This document shows positions 1 to 10,364 of a stretch of DNA of 64,000 nt, one piece after another. The DNA comes from Apricaphanius iberus. Lineage: Eukaryota; Chordata; Actinopteri; Cyprinodontiformes; Aphaniidae. Made by a program: the position numbers and the translations under genes. The notes beneath the pieces were generated by a model. It saw nothing but the letters and a program-made list of their open reading frames with translations. It was not told the DNA's origin and did not search any database. Each line of letters opens with the position of its first letter. Within the stretch, counting starts at the first letter, position 1. The stretch is taken from positions 186,001-250,000 of the forward strand of contig JAPXFQ010001945.1 in the NCBI GenBank assembly GCA_028564705.1, given 5' to 3'.

Positions 1-32
1 TTTAACTAATCTGCTGTACAATGCCACTACTA

Positions 33-77
33 AAACTACTACTACTACTACTACTACAACTACTACTACTACTAATG

Positions 78-140
<63 letters not shown>
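33..140. repeat. (ACT)n followed by (AAT)n microsatellite
   Basis: A trinucleotide ACT tract passes directly into a long, nearly pure ATA/AAT tract. This is low-complexity DNA with no coding potential. Confidence 0.95.
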
Positions 141-307
141 GATGTAAAATTCCATTAAAAAAATGGCAGGGTTCCCTTTCTGACATTCAATCAGAATCAA
201 TATCAAAACGTTTTCTTGATCAGGTCAGATAAGATTGCTTTATTAATTAATACTTGAAAATTGTAGGAATAATGCATGATTAAAAAAATAATGTAATATT
301 GGTTAGA

Positions 308-430
308 ATAGCTGTGATGGACTGGCGACCTGTTCTCTCGCCTGATGACCACTGGAAATAGGCACCAGCCCTTTGCGACACTTCGAAGATAAGCGTTTTA
401 TATACTGGATAAATGGATGGATGGTTAGAA
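308..430 (+). repeat. SINE 3' tail fragment ending in (ATGG)n
   Basis: The segment reads GATGGACTGGCGACCTGTTC, then a CACCAGCCC block, then an AAGCG block and ATGGATGG. The same tail is found in the fuller SINE at 15755-16055 and in the fragment at 51015-51140. Only the LINE-derived 3' half is present here; the tRNA-like head is missing. Confidence 0.7.
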
Positions 431-1203
431 AGGCCATTTTGACTGTATGACTCATATCAAATACTTTGGGTGTCCTTCCAAAAGCTTTTAACAATAGAGG
501 GCTGGCATTTTGGCCTATTTTCCTTGCCAGGAATGGTGTAGCTGAGTAACGTTGTATGCCACCTTTTTTACACATGCCTTTTCGGCTCTCACTACCAATT
601 TTCTATTGAACTGAGATCATGTTTTTCCAATGGAGTGAAGTAGTTGTTCTTAAGCCACTTTGTAACTAATTTGGAGAATTGTATCAAAGGAGGACTCAGT
701 CTGGAAGAATTCCACAATTCCATATATCTTGGATTCTTTCTAATTGTTAAACACATGCACCGGGAGTTTTCCAGGTATCTCAAATGTGATAAATTAAGCT
801 ATTAGAAGCTTAGAAAGGCATTGCATTACTATCAGGGCTTTCCTGGATTGTGCACACTTATTTAGAGAATATTAAACTTCTGACTTAAAAAGAAAGATTG
901 GGAAATTCTCTCAAAATGAGTCTATGTTTTTCTGGCATTTAGCCAGAATAAATAGTTCATAAATAATTAATAGAATTAATAAGTAATATAAATAATGTTG
1001 ACACCATCTAACCTAAAGCAGAAAAAGTACCCGGAAATAATCAGTTTGCAGACTCCAAAAATGAATACATTTATGTAAATATCTGTATTTATGCACACAT
1101 TGTACATATAAGGATATTATGTTTGGAGGAAATGACTCCCTCTATGAGTTAATAATGCCAAGAAGAAGTTTAGAAAAACATGCTGTGATAGTTAGTTTCT
1201 TAC

Positions 1204-1345
1204 TTGATCTGCCTGGCTGCTTGGAGACAGGCAGGGAGACCTCAGTGAGGGGAAGGATGTAAACCTCTGGCCCGTTCTGGGAGGAAGGCGAGGCCAGAGC
1301 AGAGAGGTCTGCCTGGTACTCTTCTCCCTCTGTGTTTTCAAATTC
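1204..1345 (-). CDS. aatk: aatk exon 3 (juxtamembrane cytoplasmic segment)
   Basis: Read on the minus strand, this is a 142-nt exon after a polypyrimidine/AG acceptor and before a GTAAG donor. It encodes 47 residues plus one base, beginning EFENTEGEEYQADL, containing NGPEVYILPLTEVSLP and ending KQPGRS. This closely matches my knowledge of the AATK/LMTK1 region just after the membrane anchor and before the kinase domain. It joins in phase with the exon at 8273-8406, which ends GDIGFK. AATK is a membrane-anchored kinase of the lemur family, expressed mainly in neurons and linked to apoptosis, neurite growth and endosome traffic. The next exon, starting the kinase domain, must lie left of position 1. 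Teleosts may carry two aatk paralogues; which one this is cannot be decided from these exons. Confidence 0.93.
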
Positions 1346-1879
1346 CTGGTGTGAGGACAGACACTGGGATTAGTCATCCGCTCCCAACCAGCGAGTGGGA
1401 GACAATGGCTCAACTGTGTAGGCATTTAAACACACTGAGGCACATTCACCTACCCATATACATTAGTCATATAGATTGTGGCACACACTGAGATGATTAC
1501 ATACTAATGCAAACGGCTTCTCAAACTTTATAAATAAAGTCTATGTTTAATTTAATTTGAACTTCACTTGACGTCTTTTCACAAAAGCCTTTTTTGGAAT
1601 CATATATTAACAACAACGTGGGTGCTTCTCTTGAAGGATTTCAGAATTTTTTCAAAAAAAACCCATCAAATCAAAGAACAGTATTGTTTTTTTGAATGGA
1701 TTATATTTTAAATTGTGATGTTACAATTTTAAATGTGGTTGATTTCAAAACATTTTGAGCCCTAATTGTGACAGCTGGTGGATTTTTTAGATGTATTAAA
1801 AACAAAATGATCAACACCATGTTGCGCAAATTATTATTGAGATAAAAAAGAGGATGATACATGGTTACTATTTTTACAA
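1346..1879. other. aatk intron 2, left end, nothing recognised
   Basis: AT-rich intronic sequence next to the exon 3 acceptor. No repeat family, RNA gene or conserved exon was recognised. Confidence 0.5.
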
Positions 1880-2850
1880 AGAAAACTCTGGTAAGTGTTG
1901 CATGCTTTGTATTCAGTCCCCATAAGTCAATAATTTGAAGAACCACCTTTTCCCAATTCAGAAGCTGCAAATCTTTTGGGTTTATACCTCCTCTTGATTT
2001 ACACATCTAGAAAGAAAAAAAATTGCTTTCCATTCTCCTTTGTGGAAAATCTTAAACTCAAAGAAATTAGATGGAAAAGCTGTTTCAGTATAATTTTCAG
2101 TTCTTTCCAAAGAGTTTCAATCAGATCAACGTCTAAAGTTTGATTCGTTTTAACATAATATGCATTGATCTAAACCAGGGATCCCCAAATCCAGGCCTCG
2201 AGGGCCGGTATCCTGCAGGTTTGTGTTCTATCCCCGGTTTAACACACCAGAATCAAATGATGGCTCGTTAGCAGGCCTCTGCAGAACTTTGCCATGCTGA
2301 GGAGGAAGTTGGACAATTTGAATCAGCTGCGTTGGAGCAGAGACACATCAAAAACTGGTAGGTCACCGGCCCTCGAGGCCTGGATTTGGGGACCCATGAT
2401 CTAAACCAATCTGTTGCTTTGCCGAATATTTAAGGTTGTCCTACTGGAAGGTGAATCTTCACCTTGACTCCACATTTTTGCAGCTTTTGCTGTTTTCTTC
2501 CACATTCTCCTTTTCATCTCATCATTTCGACAAAGAAACATCTTCTCAGCATGATGCTTCCACCACCATATTTTACGTTAGGATACGGATGCACTGCTAA
2601 GGATACATTAAATTGCACAGTTGGACTCTAATTAGGACTTTCAGGTGACTTCCGAAGGTAAGTGATTGACCTGAAATGTATCCTGTGGTGTTGAAGACAA
2701 GGGGACTGAAAAAATATGCACACCACACTTTTCAGATATTTATTTAGAAAAAAAAGAAAAAAATGCATCACTTTCTTTCACTTTACATTTTTTGCTACAT
2801 TTGTTTTTGTTTATCATAGAATATCTATATAAATAAATTGAGGTTTGCAG
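1880..2850 (-). mobile_element. Decayed Tc1/mariner-like element (antisense transposase relic)
   Basis: The plus strand resembles the antisense of a common teleost Tc1-like element. There is a 'tgtattcagtcccc' end segment near 1910. A block near 2548-2575, reverse-translated, gives the Tc1 motif YGGGSIM. The far end at 2700-2840 ('ctgaaaaaatatgcacacca') resembles the inner terminal repeat. It has many indels and no open frame. It is split by the hAT element at 2176-2398, so the Tc1 copy is the older insertion. A shortened relative lies at 19110-19510. Family assignment is from memory of repeat consensuses. Confidence 0.6.
2176..2398. mobile_element. Nonautonomous hAT MITE with perfect 8-bp target duplication
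   Basis: Terminal inverted repeats CAGGGATCCCCAAATCCAGG and, at the other end, CCTGGATTTGGGGACCCATG flank a 223-bp element. The 8-bp ATCTAAAC occurs at 2168-2175 and again at 2399-2406. An 8-bp duplication with CAGGG-type ends is the hAT signature. There is no transposase inside, so it is a deletion derivative mobilised in trans. It sits inside the Tc1-like relic. Confidence 0.88.
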
Positions 2851-2859
2851 TTGTAACAT

Positions 2860-4150
2860 GACATGTAGATACATTATACAGTAGCTGTATAAACACTTAT
2901 CTTATAATCACATCACACCATCCCAAGCCTGAAGTTAAATCTTTAACTGTGCATTACGCAACCTTTAAAAGAAAAGGTTAACTGTCTACTCTACATTAGG
3001 AGTAGGCAAAGAGAGTATGATCTATATTTAGCCAGCGTAGAAAGATGGCCTGTCCCCGACTGCAAATCTTCCCCTCCATCCACTACACACACTACCACAC
3101 ACACAAATAGCAGCGAAAAGCTGTGAAGCTCTCTCATAGCCCATATTCCAACTATTCGTCTTTGTTTTGTGTCTGATTTATATCTGCTACCAATCTTCCT
3201 GCCCCTCAGTCCACTGCAGTGTCCTTGTTCACAAACCACTGTAAAGCATTCCCTTCATATTCTGCCTCAGTATCATCTTAAATCAAACCATAGGGTTCTT
3301 ATGGGCTATGTCAGCTTCCCTGTCCATTATTATGTCACGGTGCATGTTTCACATATAAGAAAAAACACAGCTTTGGTATTAGTTTTTCCACTTTAATTTA
3401 GGTCTATTATAGTTAAACAATTATACAATGAAAAATTTGTAAAATATGTGTTTTTGTCATCACTTGATATTGTTTTCTATGCTATTCATTGAGTAACAGA
3501 TTGATTACAGGATCTACATAATATACTGTATCTATAAAATCTTATATCTTTGTTAATCTCATTTGATCACCCCAAACAACACTTTTGAACCATACCCACA
3601 TTTGATAAAGTGCAGCTCTGCTGCAAGGCGAGGAGATCTACAGAAAAAAAATTTGTGGTTGCAGCTTGGAGCAGAAATTTCTCAGGGTACACTAACAAGC
3701 TAATTCACAGCACGACTGTGGATGTTTTTCCACGAAAAAACATGTAATTTTGTTTCTATAATCAACAAAGCTATCAATTTGCTTTACAGATTATGCTGTC
3801 AAGTGATTGGCATTTCTTTGTGCAAATGTGGTTTTCCCAAGTTTAAATGAGGTGTTATTTATGCATTTAGAGGCAGAAGCTATCCATATTTATACAAATG
3901 TATGCAAAGTACTGTAAGCCCAAAATGCCCCAAATTCACAAAGACCACTGCTCCATGCTAGTAGTAGTTAGTGTAATATATTTACCATGTACTGAGAGCT
4001 GGGGATATTTGCAACAAAGGAATAGAAACAAAGGAAAAAAGAAAAGCTTCTGGCTCTAAAGAAGAAGGCAGGACTGAATCCACTGATAATAAATAATTTC
4101 CATGCCGTGCAAATACATGATACAAAAAAAAAAATACGATTCTGATGCTG
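2860..4150. other. aatk intron 2, nothing recognised
   Basis: AT-rich intron sequence with short A and T runs. Short open frames at 2991-3239 and 3169-3396 overlap on opposite strands and show no protein-like features. Confidence 0.5.
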
Positions 4151-4159
4151 CAGTTCTTA

Positions 4160-5075
4160 TGGGTTTTTTTGTGTTTTTTTTACATGTCCTGTCTAGCAGT
4201 TTGCTACTCAGAATTGGCATACAAGCCCAACAGATTTACTTTCCCAAGCAGAACATTACAGCTTTGCTATAGTACTTCACTTGATGTATATGTATGAAAA
4301 ATCTTTATTAGTGATTACTGTGGGTTTAGTTTCTTGAAGTTATGGACACAAAATTGAGATAAGAAGGAAAGAAGATGAAGAAGAGAAACAGGACCGGTAG
4401 AAGTGTGAACTGACGATACAAGATAGGGAGGCAAACAAAGTACACAAGAAAACATCCCAGTCCTCCACCTCTGTTGGACGGCAGATAATTGGGAAAACAA
4501 AGCAAACAAAACAACCAATAGAACAACATTAACAAAACGGATTTAGTAATATGAACTAAGAACTACACATTCACTACACACAAAAATGGATTCATGAACA
4601 CAACAATAATGTTGCTGGTAAGCTCCTGGTACCAACTATCTATTGACGATAACCTCAGATCAAGATTATGTACATACATACCAATGTCTCCACATCTATG
4701 TGTGTGTGTGAGCATGCAGGTGTAAATAAGGTTTCCCCTTGCCTTCAATCCGTCCTACAGGAGTCGACACAGACATGAAGAAGGTCAGAGACGTATACGT
4801 CCAGAGCCCCCAGAGCGCAGGGGCCGCAAGCGGACCAGCGCAAGGCCAAACGCCCACCAAGAGAGGAACAGATGGAAGCACCTGGGGAACACCCAGCAGC
4901 CGCAACGCTGGGGCCCAGGAGTTCGCAGGGACGAGCCCACGGGCCCCCCAGCAGTGCCCCAAACAAAGACCGGCCAACAAGGGCTCCCCGCCCCAAGACA
5001 GGAGGGACCAGCAGCCGGCTGACGGACGACAGACACCATCGCCACCCCGGCCAATCCCCATCGTCAACAAATAAA
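4160..5075 (-). mobile_element. GC-rich retroelement 3' end, copy 1
   Basis: On the minus strand this copy matches the plus strand of 43835-45330. Shared blocks are a GC-rich part (about 4790-5060), a 'cctacaggag' block, a TG-rich stretch, and the end 'gacaggacatgt' followed by an A-rich tail (plus-strand T runs at 4166-4182). The A tail on this side makes it the 3' end of a retrotransposed, 5'-truncated element. The middle of the GC-rich segment is shorter than in copy 2. The parent family is unrecognised; an L1-type 3' UTR is one possibility. Confidence 0.6.
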
Positions 5076-5089
5076 TTGGTGAAGGGAAT

Positions 5090-5965
5090 GAATATTCCCA
5101 ATGTTTGTGTAAATGTCCAAAAGGCCACTGTTTAAGTCCCAAAATAGCTAACCACATGATGCCCCACCAAAATTAAAGCAGGTGCTGTTAGTTTGTTTAA
5201 TCAAAAAGGGGCTTGCTTGGAAAATTGAGTTGCAGGGCTGTATTCATGTGCATAAAGCCATCTATCGTATCTGCAGGTTAACCAGGCACAACCATGAAAG
5301 AAAACGTAGAGCAACAGCAGATTTAAAGATAAGCAGAGAACGTAAAGGAGAAAAGTGGCTAAGAGCCAAAGAGTTAACTACTGGTTAGATTAAAATGGAA
5401 TATCTGGATGGCTCAATATGTGTTTGTGTGGTTATACATGTGCGCATAGGAATGTGTGTAGGTGTGTTTCTCAGTCAAGACGACCATCTGCCATTCTCCT
5501 CTGAGTGAAGTGTGAAAGCGAGCACCTGGCTGTGAGTCAGCAGTGCGTAGCTCCCAGGAGAGACTTCAGTTTAGAAAGCACTTAATACCCAGCAACACAC
5601 ATTGCACGCTCCAGTAGGAACACAGCGATGGAGAAAAATAATGAAGCTTTTACCACAGCACAGTCCCACAAGAAGCCCAGCTAACAAATGAGCTTTTGAG
5701 AAAATGAGATAAAGTGTTGGAACTATTGAAGTATTTTGTTTAATTTCTGCTGCTAGTTTGATGCATTTTACACTAAGCAGTAGTTATGTTCGTGGTAAAT
5801 GTTTTTGAAGCTTGGACTCATTTCTCCTTAGATGTCAATGAGTAAAACACTGAGTCCTTGTCTACACACGGAGCTCGGTATCTCACAAAACGAAGATGTT
5901 TTTCTACTAAATGTTAGTAGTTAAAATGAACATTAGTGAGTAGTTAGTTTAACTACTAACAACGT
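5090..5965. other. aatk intron 2, nothing recognised
   Basis: No splice-flanked exon or recognised repeat. A short direct repeat ('gttagtagttaaaatgaaca') occurs at about 5910-5985, next to the hairpin that follows. Confidence 0.45.
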
Positions 5966-5971
5966 TAGTAG

Positions 5972-6069
5972 TTAAAATGAACATTTGGCCACCTAACATC
6001 CATCCATCCATCCATGGATGGATGGATGGATGGATGGATGGATGTTAGGTGGCCAAATGTTCATTTTAA
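5972..6069. repeat. Long inverted repeat centred on CCAT/ATGG microsatellite
   Basis: The left arm starts TTAAAATGAACATTTGGCCA at 5972, passes through ATCC units to a CCATGG centre at 6012-6017, and is mirrored to 6069. The right arm has about three extra ATGG units. The unique arm parts (about 29 bp each) are perfectly complementary. It could form a cruciform or RNA hairpin. Confidence 0.9.
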
Positions 6070-6079
6070 AGAGTGGAGG

Positions 6080-8270
6080 ATAATGTCACTGCAGGAATCA
6101 ATAGGACAAGTTCAGTATCATCAACCAGCACCAAGTGAAACAACCATTCTCATACAGTTTAGCCCTATATTAGCAACAAGTTTGTGTCTGATGTGAAATG
6201 AGCCACATGTCTCTGAAAATAGAATAACATTATGTTAAAGTAGAAATAATTATGAAAAACGATCTTATTTGTTGTTTTTATTTATATGTTAACTAAATAT
6301 TATATGTCCAAAAAAGTTATTACCTTCTTAATAATCAGACAAGTATTAATTGGCAATCAATCATTCTTATAATTGCTGACTATCTGTTTTTTAATGATTT
6401 CACTGGTATTTTAACAATTTGTCTTTGGTGATTAGTCCCAAGGCTTCGGTCCAAGACAATAAATACTCTGAACATTTTGGTAAAATTAAAAGTTTACTTT
6501 AAGACATTATCTGCCAGGGGTATGAATAATTTTAACCTCAATCATATTATATTTTTAGCATTTGAGACAATCTTTGTGTCACTTGAATTACTAACATTGC
6601 TGTTTTCAAAACTTCCCTAGACTATCTATAATTGTAGTTCCTTTTTTATGCTTTCTTCTCTTCAGCCCAACAACAAACCTTTCTATAGGATCCTGTTCTG
6701 GGGACTGAAATTGCCATCTTGGAACGTGCATTTTGTATTTTGTATGCCATTTCTACATAGATTAGCCACATGTTTTGGTCAACTGATTAGTGTTTAATTT
6801 AAACACTCCATGTATTTCAAAGTCTCAGTTAAGTTTAAGAAACTGCAAATTTCTAGGTGTAACAGTTGGGCAAAAATAATTTTTTTTCTTTTTTTTGTTT
6901 ATTTTGCTTTACAAATATCATTAAGATACATACAGTCCTTTGGCATGTACGTATCTTCTTATAATTTTATAGAGTTATGGTAACTCGTTACTGCAGTCCA
7001 TTAAAATTGAACTTTAGTTTATTGATTATTTGCTTTTCCTTCCATAACATTCACCCCAGTCAAAGAGCTAGTGGGCTGAATATATTTGCGTCTGTGTCAT
7101 GCCATATGCATAAACCAGGATAAAAGAGAGTCATGGATTATTAAATCAGGATTAGGTTATATTAAAACAGTATAAAATAATAAAGCCATCCAAAATCAAA
7201 ATATAAAATAAAAAGGAGATGAAGACAAACAGCATGTCCCAGTACCCCCAACACACAGGTCACTTCATCTCAGTATGACTTTAGTCGGACAGTATATAGT
7301 ATTTATCGGGAATGGTAAAAAGACGATTAATTTGACCTTATAAGTAACAGTGTTAGAGTACAGTACATTACAGTACAGTACAAAACTTGAATGCCCACCT
7401 TGAAACAGTGTAGAAAATACTTCAAAATACATGTCACTTTTTCACTACAATAACTACAAAAGCACTCCGAGAGAACAAACCAGCAGCTCATGTATGCTGC
7501 ACAAAAAATGTGTTTTACTGTCCAAAATGGTCATTGAAAAAGTCTCTGGGTCATCTGTCCTCTCTGCAAACATTGGTTTCATCCTATATTTCAAACTACA
7601 AACTGATTTCTCTTAACTGTCTTAAAATAAGATTCTGCTGCTAGATTTGGCAATTTAATTTATCCATTCTACAGTGAAACGTATTAAACTTAATTGAAAT
7701 GCATTAACAAACAGGCTTCCCTGAATTAGAAGATATCTTAAAGCTAATTCTCTCTAAGAGTAGCACATTAAAGGGGAATTTCAAAAGTCTATGTAGGAAC
7801 AGAGTGTTCAGAGATTCTACTCTGTATTCTTCTCCATATACGGTCTGACTGTGTAAATCAGTATTTGCCCTGATCTACTGCTTAGTTTAGTGCACGTGTT
7901 TGACACTGTGACTGAGTCATGAAAGCGGGCAAAGGTAACAGAAACAATGTGTGGCAGTCTGGGATGGATAAGGAGGGGCTTGCCTACATCACTTACACCG
8001 AAAGAGGGAAATGTTATAAAAGATTTTGAAGGTTGGCTGTTTCTGAATGCTTTGAATCCATAATTTATTCTCTTTAAAAATCTGCTTTTTCTGTCGGTTT
8101 CTTTTTTCACTCCCAATATCTTGTGTTTTATTTGTGTTAAAATCGACACACATTAATATTTTCTTTAAACTTCTTTAATTGTGTTTTATTAATTTTCTCA
8201 AAACAGTCAAAAACACAAAAATAGGCTTCATTTCACATCCATTCTTCCAGCTGGGGGCAGCAGGGAGCTC
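6080..8270. other. aatk intron 2, right part
   Basis: AT-rich intron. A GTACAGTACATTACAGTACA simple repeat lies near 7357-7383. The open frame at 7817-8149 (minus) has no recognisable domain or splice support. Nothing else recognised. Confidence 0.5.
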
Positions 8271-8272
8271 AC

Positions 8273-8406
8273 CTTAAAACCTATGTCTCCCTTCTTGCAG
8301 CAGAGGCAGGCCAACATGAGGAAGATGAACGTGAAGAGGCCAGAAAAGGAGATGGCTACAACTGCTAGAGAAGAAGGCCAGGATAGCTCGCTGAGCGGCG
8401 CACCAT
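8273..8406 (-). CDS. aatk: aatk exon 2 (transmembrane exon)
   Basis: The minus strand carries a TTTTGCAG acceptor, a 134-nt exon and a GTGAGC donor. With the single G left from exon 1 the first codon is Asp, giving DGAPLSELSWPSSLAVVA, then a hydrophobic stretch (about residues 15-33 of the exon) rich in F, L and I, then LACLCCKKGDIGFK. This is the conserved membrane anchor of AATK/LMTK1 with its juxtamembrane CxCC motif, which is probably palmitoylated (inference from the cysteines). The reading phase agrees with exons 1 and 3. The plus-strand open frame at 8283-8501 is only its shadow. Confidence 0.95.
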
Positions 8407-9165
8407 CTGCAAAATTGGAGAGACATGCAAGTGTTAATGGGTTTGAAGCGTCTGGAGATCAGATGGCAAACAGAAAAGCCATGCAGGAAATTAAAAGCTA
8501 AGCAGAGATAAAGCCTACAGTATAGGCAAACATGAAATGTACCAGCTTGATAAAAGAAAAATATCTTATCATTAATATGGATTCAGGTACTTTTTCTTCT
8601 CCAAATAATACATATGAGAATAATTTAGCATAAGTGGAATAGTAACTGCAGTCTCAACAATGTAAGGAAAAACTATTTAAAAAATCATCCAATAATACGG
8701 TTAAAGCCTAGAATGTAATAAAATAGTAGTTACAGTTACTCATTCTGCTTTAGTGCAGACAGCTGTGATGGATAGAAATGCTGCATTCTCATTTTCATTT
8801 TACTTGCAGCAATAAAATAAAATCTGATTTAAAGCAACTGCTTTACACTGCAATGAACGCAAAGCTGTTAAAGCCTTTGTGTTTGAATGGACTATATTTT
8901 TTTAAAGGCTCTCATTCATAGAGCACCTATTGTGCATTTCTCACCATCTACAATATTTCAGTCTTTACCATGTTTAATTTCCATCAATCTGACACATGTG
9001 ATTCACATATGTGACTGTGTTTTTAGCCTGTCGTTCAGCCAGACTGCAAGGCCAGATGTCTGAATTCACAGTTACCACACAGACAAACTGTCTCTTTCAG
9101 TTAGAAACCATATGCATTTTAGAATAAAAACGGTATCTGAGGAAAAACGTACAGAGGAGAATATT
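8407..9165. other. aatk intron 1, proximal part, nothing recognised
   Basis: AT-rich intron sequence without recognised repeat or exon. Confidence 0.5.
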
Positions 9166-9513
9166 CACTACAGTGCATTGCATAGGCTTTATTCTCTTTG
9201 AAAATGTTCTTATTTTGTCAGGTTGAAAAAGCATTGCCACGTATTGAAATGTTTAATCACTGTTGTTTGTCATGTGAAAATGAAAAGATAATGGTACAAC
9301 TTCAAGCCTAAAATATTGCCCTTCACTTAAACTGAAAGGCTGGGCAATGAGAGCGGCCAATAGACCCATGGTAGCTCTGGAGGAGCTGCAGAGATCCACA
9401 GTTCAGATAACAACTATTCTTTATGCACTCCATGAATTTGTGGCAAAAAGAGAGTTGTTGTTAAAAGAAATCCATAAAAACTCCTTTCAGAAGGTTTAAA
9501 GCCATGTGGGGAC

Positions 9514-10058
9514 TAGGGATGCACCGGTCCGACTTTTTCAGTCCCGATACCGATAGCTGGATTTTGTGTATCTGTCGATACCCGATACCGATCCGATACT
9601 ATTTGTGACAGTGTGGAGGTCCTGTCACTATTGCTCCGACAGATGATGTGCCCTGGCTGCTTGGCCACAGAGATACCCCTTTGGCTGACTGGTTAGCGCA
9701 CATGACCTTCACCTGGGAGTCGTGGGATCAAATCCCACTGGGCCCTTGTTGTGTACCTTGCCAAATATTGTTGAATTAATAAACTGTATAACTTCTGGTA
9801 CCTTTCTTGAAGAGACTAAAGCACCAGACCAAACTAAACATAACTGAGACAAAATAACAGATGTAAAATATAAAATTACCACAAAAATAAAATTTAAAGA
9901 CAAAAAATTTTTATCTGTCTTGGTGAATTTGTTGCAGATTTTCCCCATTTTGAGCATCGGTTCATGGTATCGGTTAAGTTTAACTGATACCGATACCAGT
10001 ACATAAGCCAGTATCGGGGCCGATACCCGATACCAGTATCGGTATCGGTGCATCCCTA
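9514..10058. mobile_element. Nonautonomous hAT element, TAGGGATGCACCG ends
   Basis: The left end TAGGGATGCACCGG and right end GGTGCATCCCTA are inverted, and each end carries extra 'gatacccgatacc' units. The 8-bp duplication GTGGGGAC is exact at 9506-9513 and 10059-10066. The 545-bp body has no transposase; part of it (9604-9762) is a later tRNA-derived insertion. Relatives lie at 60065-60310 and 61678-62008. Confidence 0.88.
9604..9762 (+). mobile_element. tRNA-derived SINE-like insert
   Basis: An RNA polymerase III A box TGGCTGACTGG (9682-9692) is followed by a B box-like GGATCAAATCC (9725-9735) at tRNA spacing. The unit runs from TGTGACAGTGTG to CCTTGCC and recurs at 40921-41080 (same strand) and 40305-40463 (reverse). 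It does not fold as an intact tRNA, so it is a tRNA-derived repeat. The TGTGACAG start also resembles an LTR start, so an LTR carrying a tRNA-like insert cannot be excluded. Confidence 0.65.
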
Positions 10059-10364
10059 GTGGGGACCACTGCAAAGGTAAAGGGAAGGTCTGTAGTTAGA
10101 GATGAAATCTGTTTTATGTTAAGCTTTCATATCACCCTGGCTTGAACACAGCATCCCTTATCCCAAATCTTATTGAAGTTATTCAGAAGTTGGATAGAAC
10201 CAAACAGAGCCTTCTGGCAGGACAGTGAACATAAACACACAACCAGAACTACTATGGATATAAGCATATTCATCTGTTGCTATGTTACATTCAAAGTCCA
10301 AACAGAAGACTGGAAAAATACTGTTTACAAACATTCTCAAGCCATCTGGAAAGTGCTAGATATA

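Larger units (their letters stand above)
9172..10170 (+). mobile_element. Tc1/mariner-like relic interrupted by a hAT element
   Basis: The start 'acagtgcattgcataggctt' resembles the end of common fish Tc1-like elements. The block at 9340-9410 ('ggagctgcagagatccacag') resembles the sense strand of their transposase gene, and the sequence resumes right of the hAT copy at 10067. No frame is open. The assignment rests on recalled family similarity. Confidence 0.5.

Noticed and set aside
1192..1425. Minus-strand 77-codon frame over aatk exon 3
   Set aside because: It is in a different frame from the splice-flanked, family-matching exon reading EFENTEG.
8283..8501. Plus-strand 72-codon frame
   Set aside because: It is the antisense shadow of aatk exon 2.
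9682..9735. tRNA gene
   Set aside because: Only A and B boxes remain and the stems do not close. The unit is repeated three times with longer shared flanks, so it is a tRNA-derived repeat.
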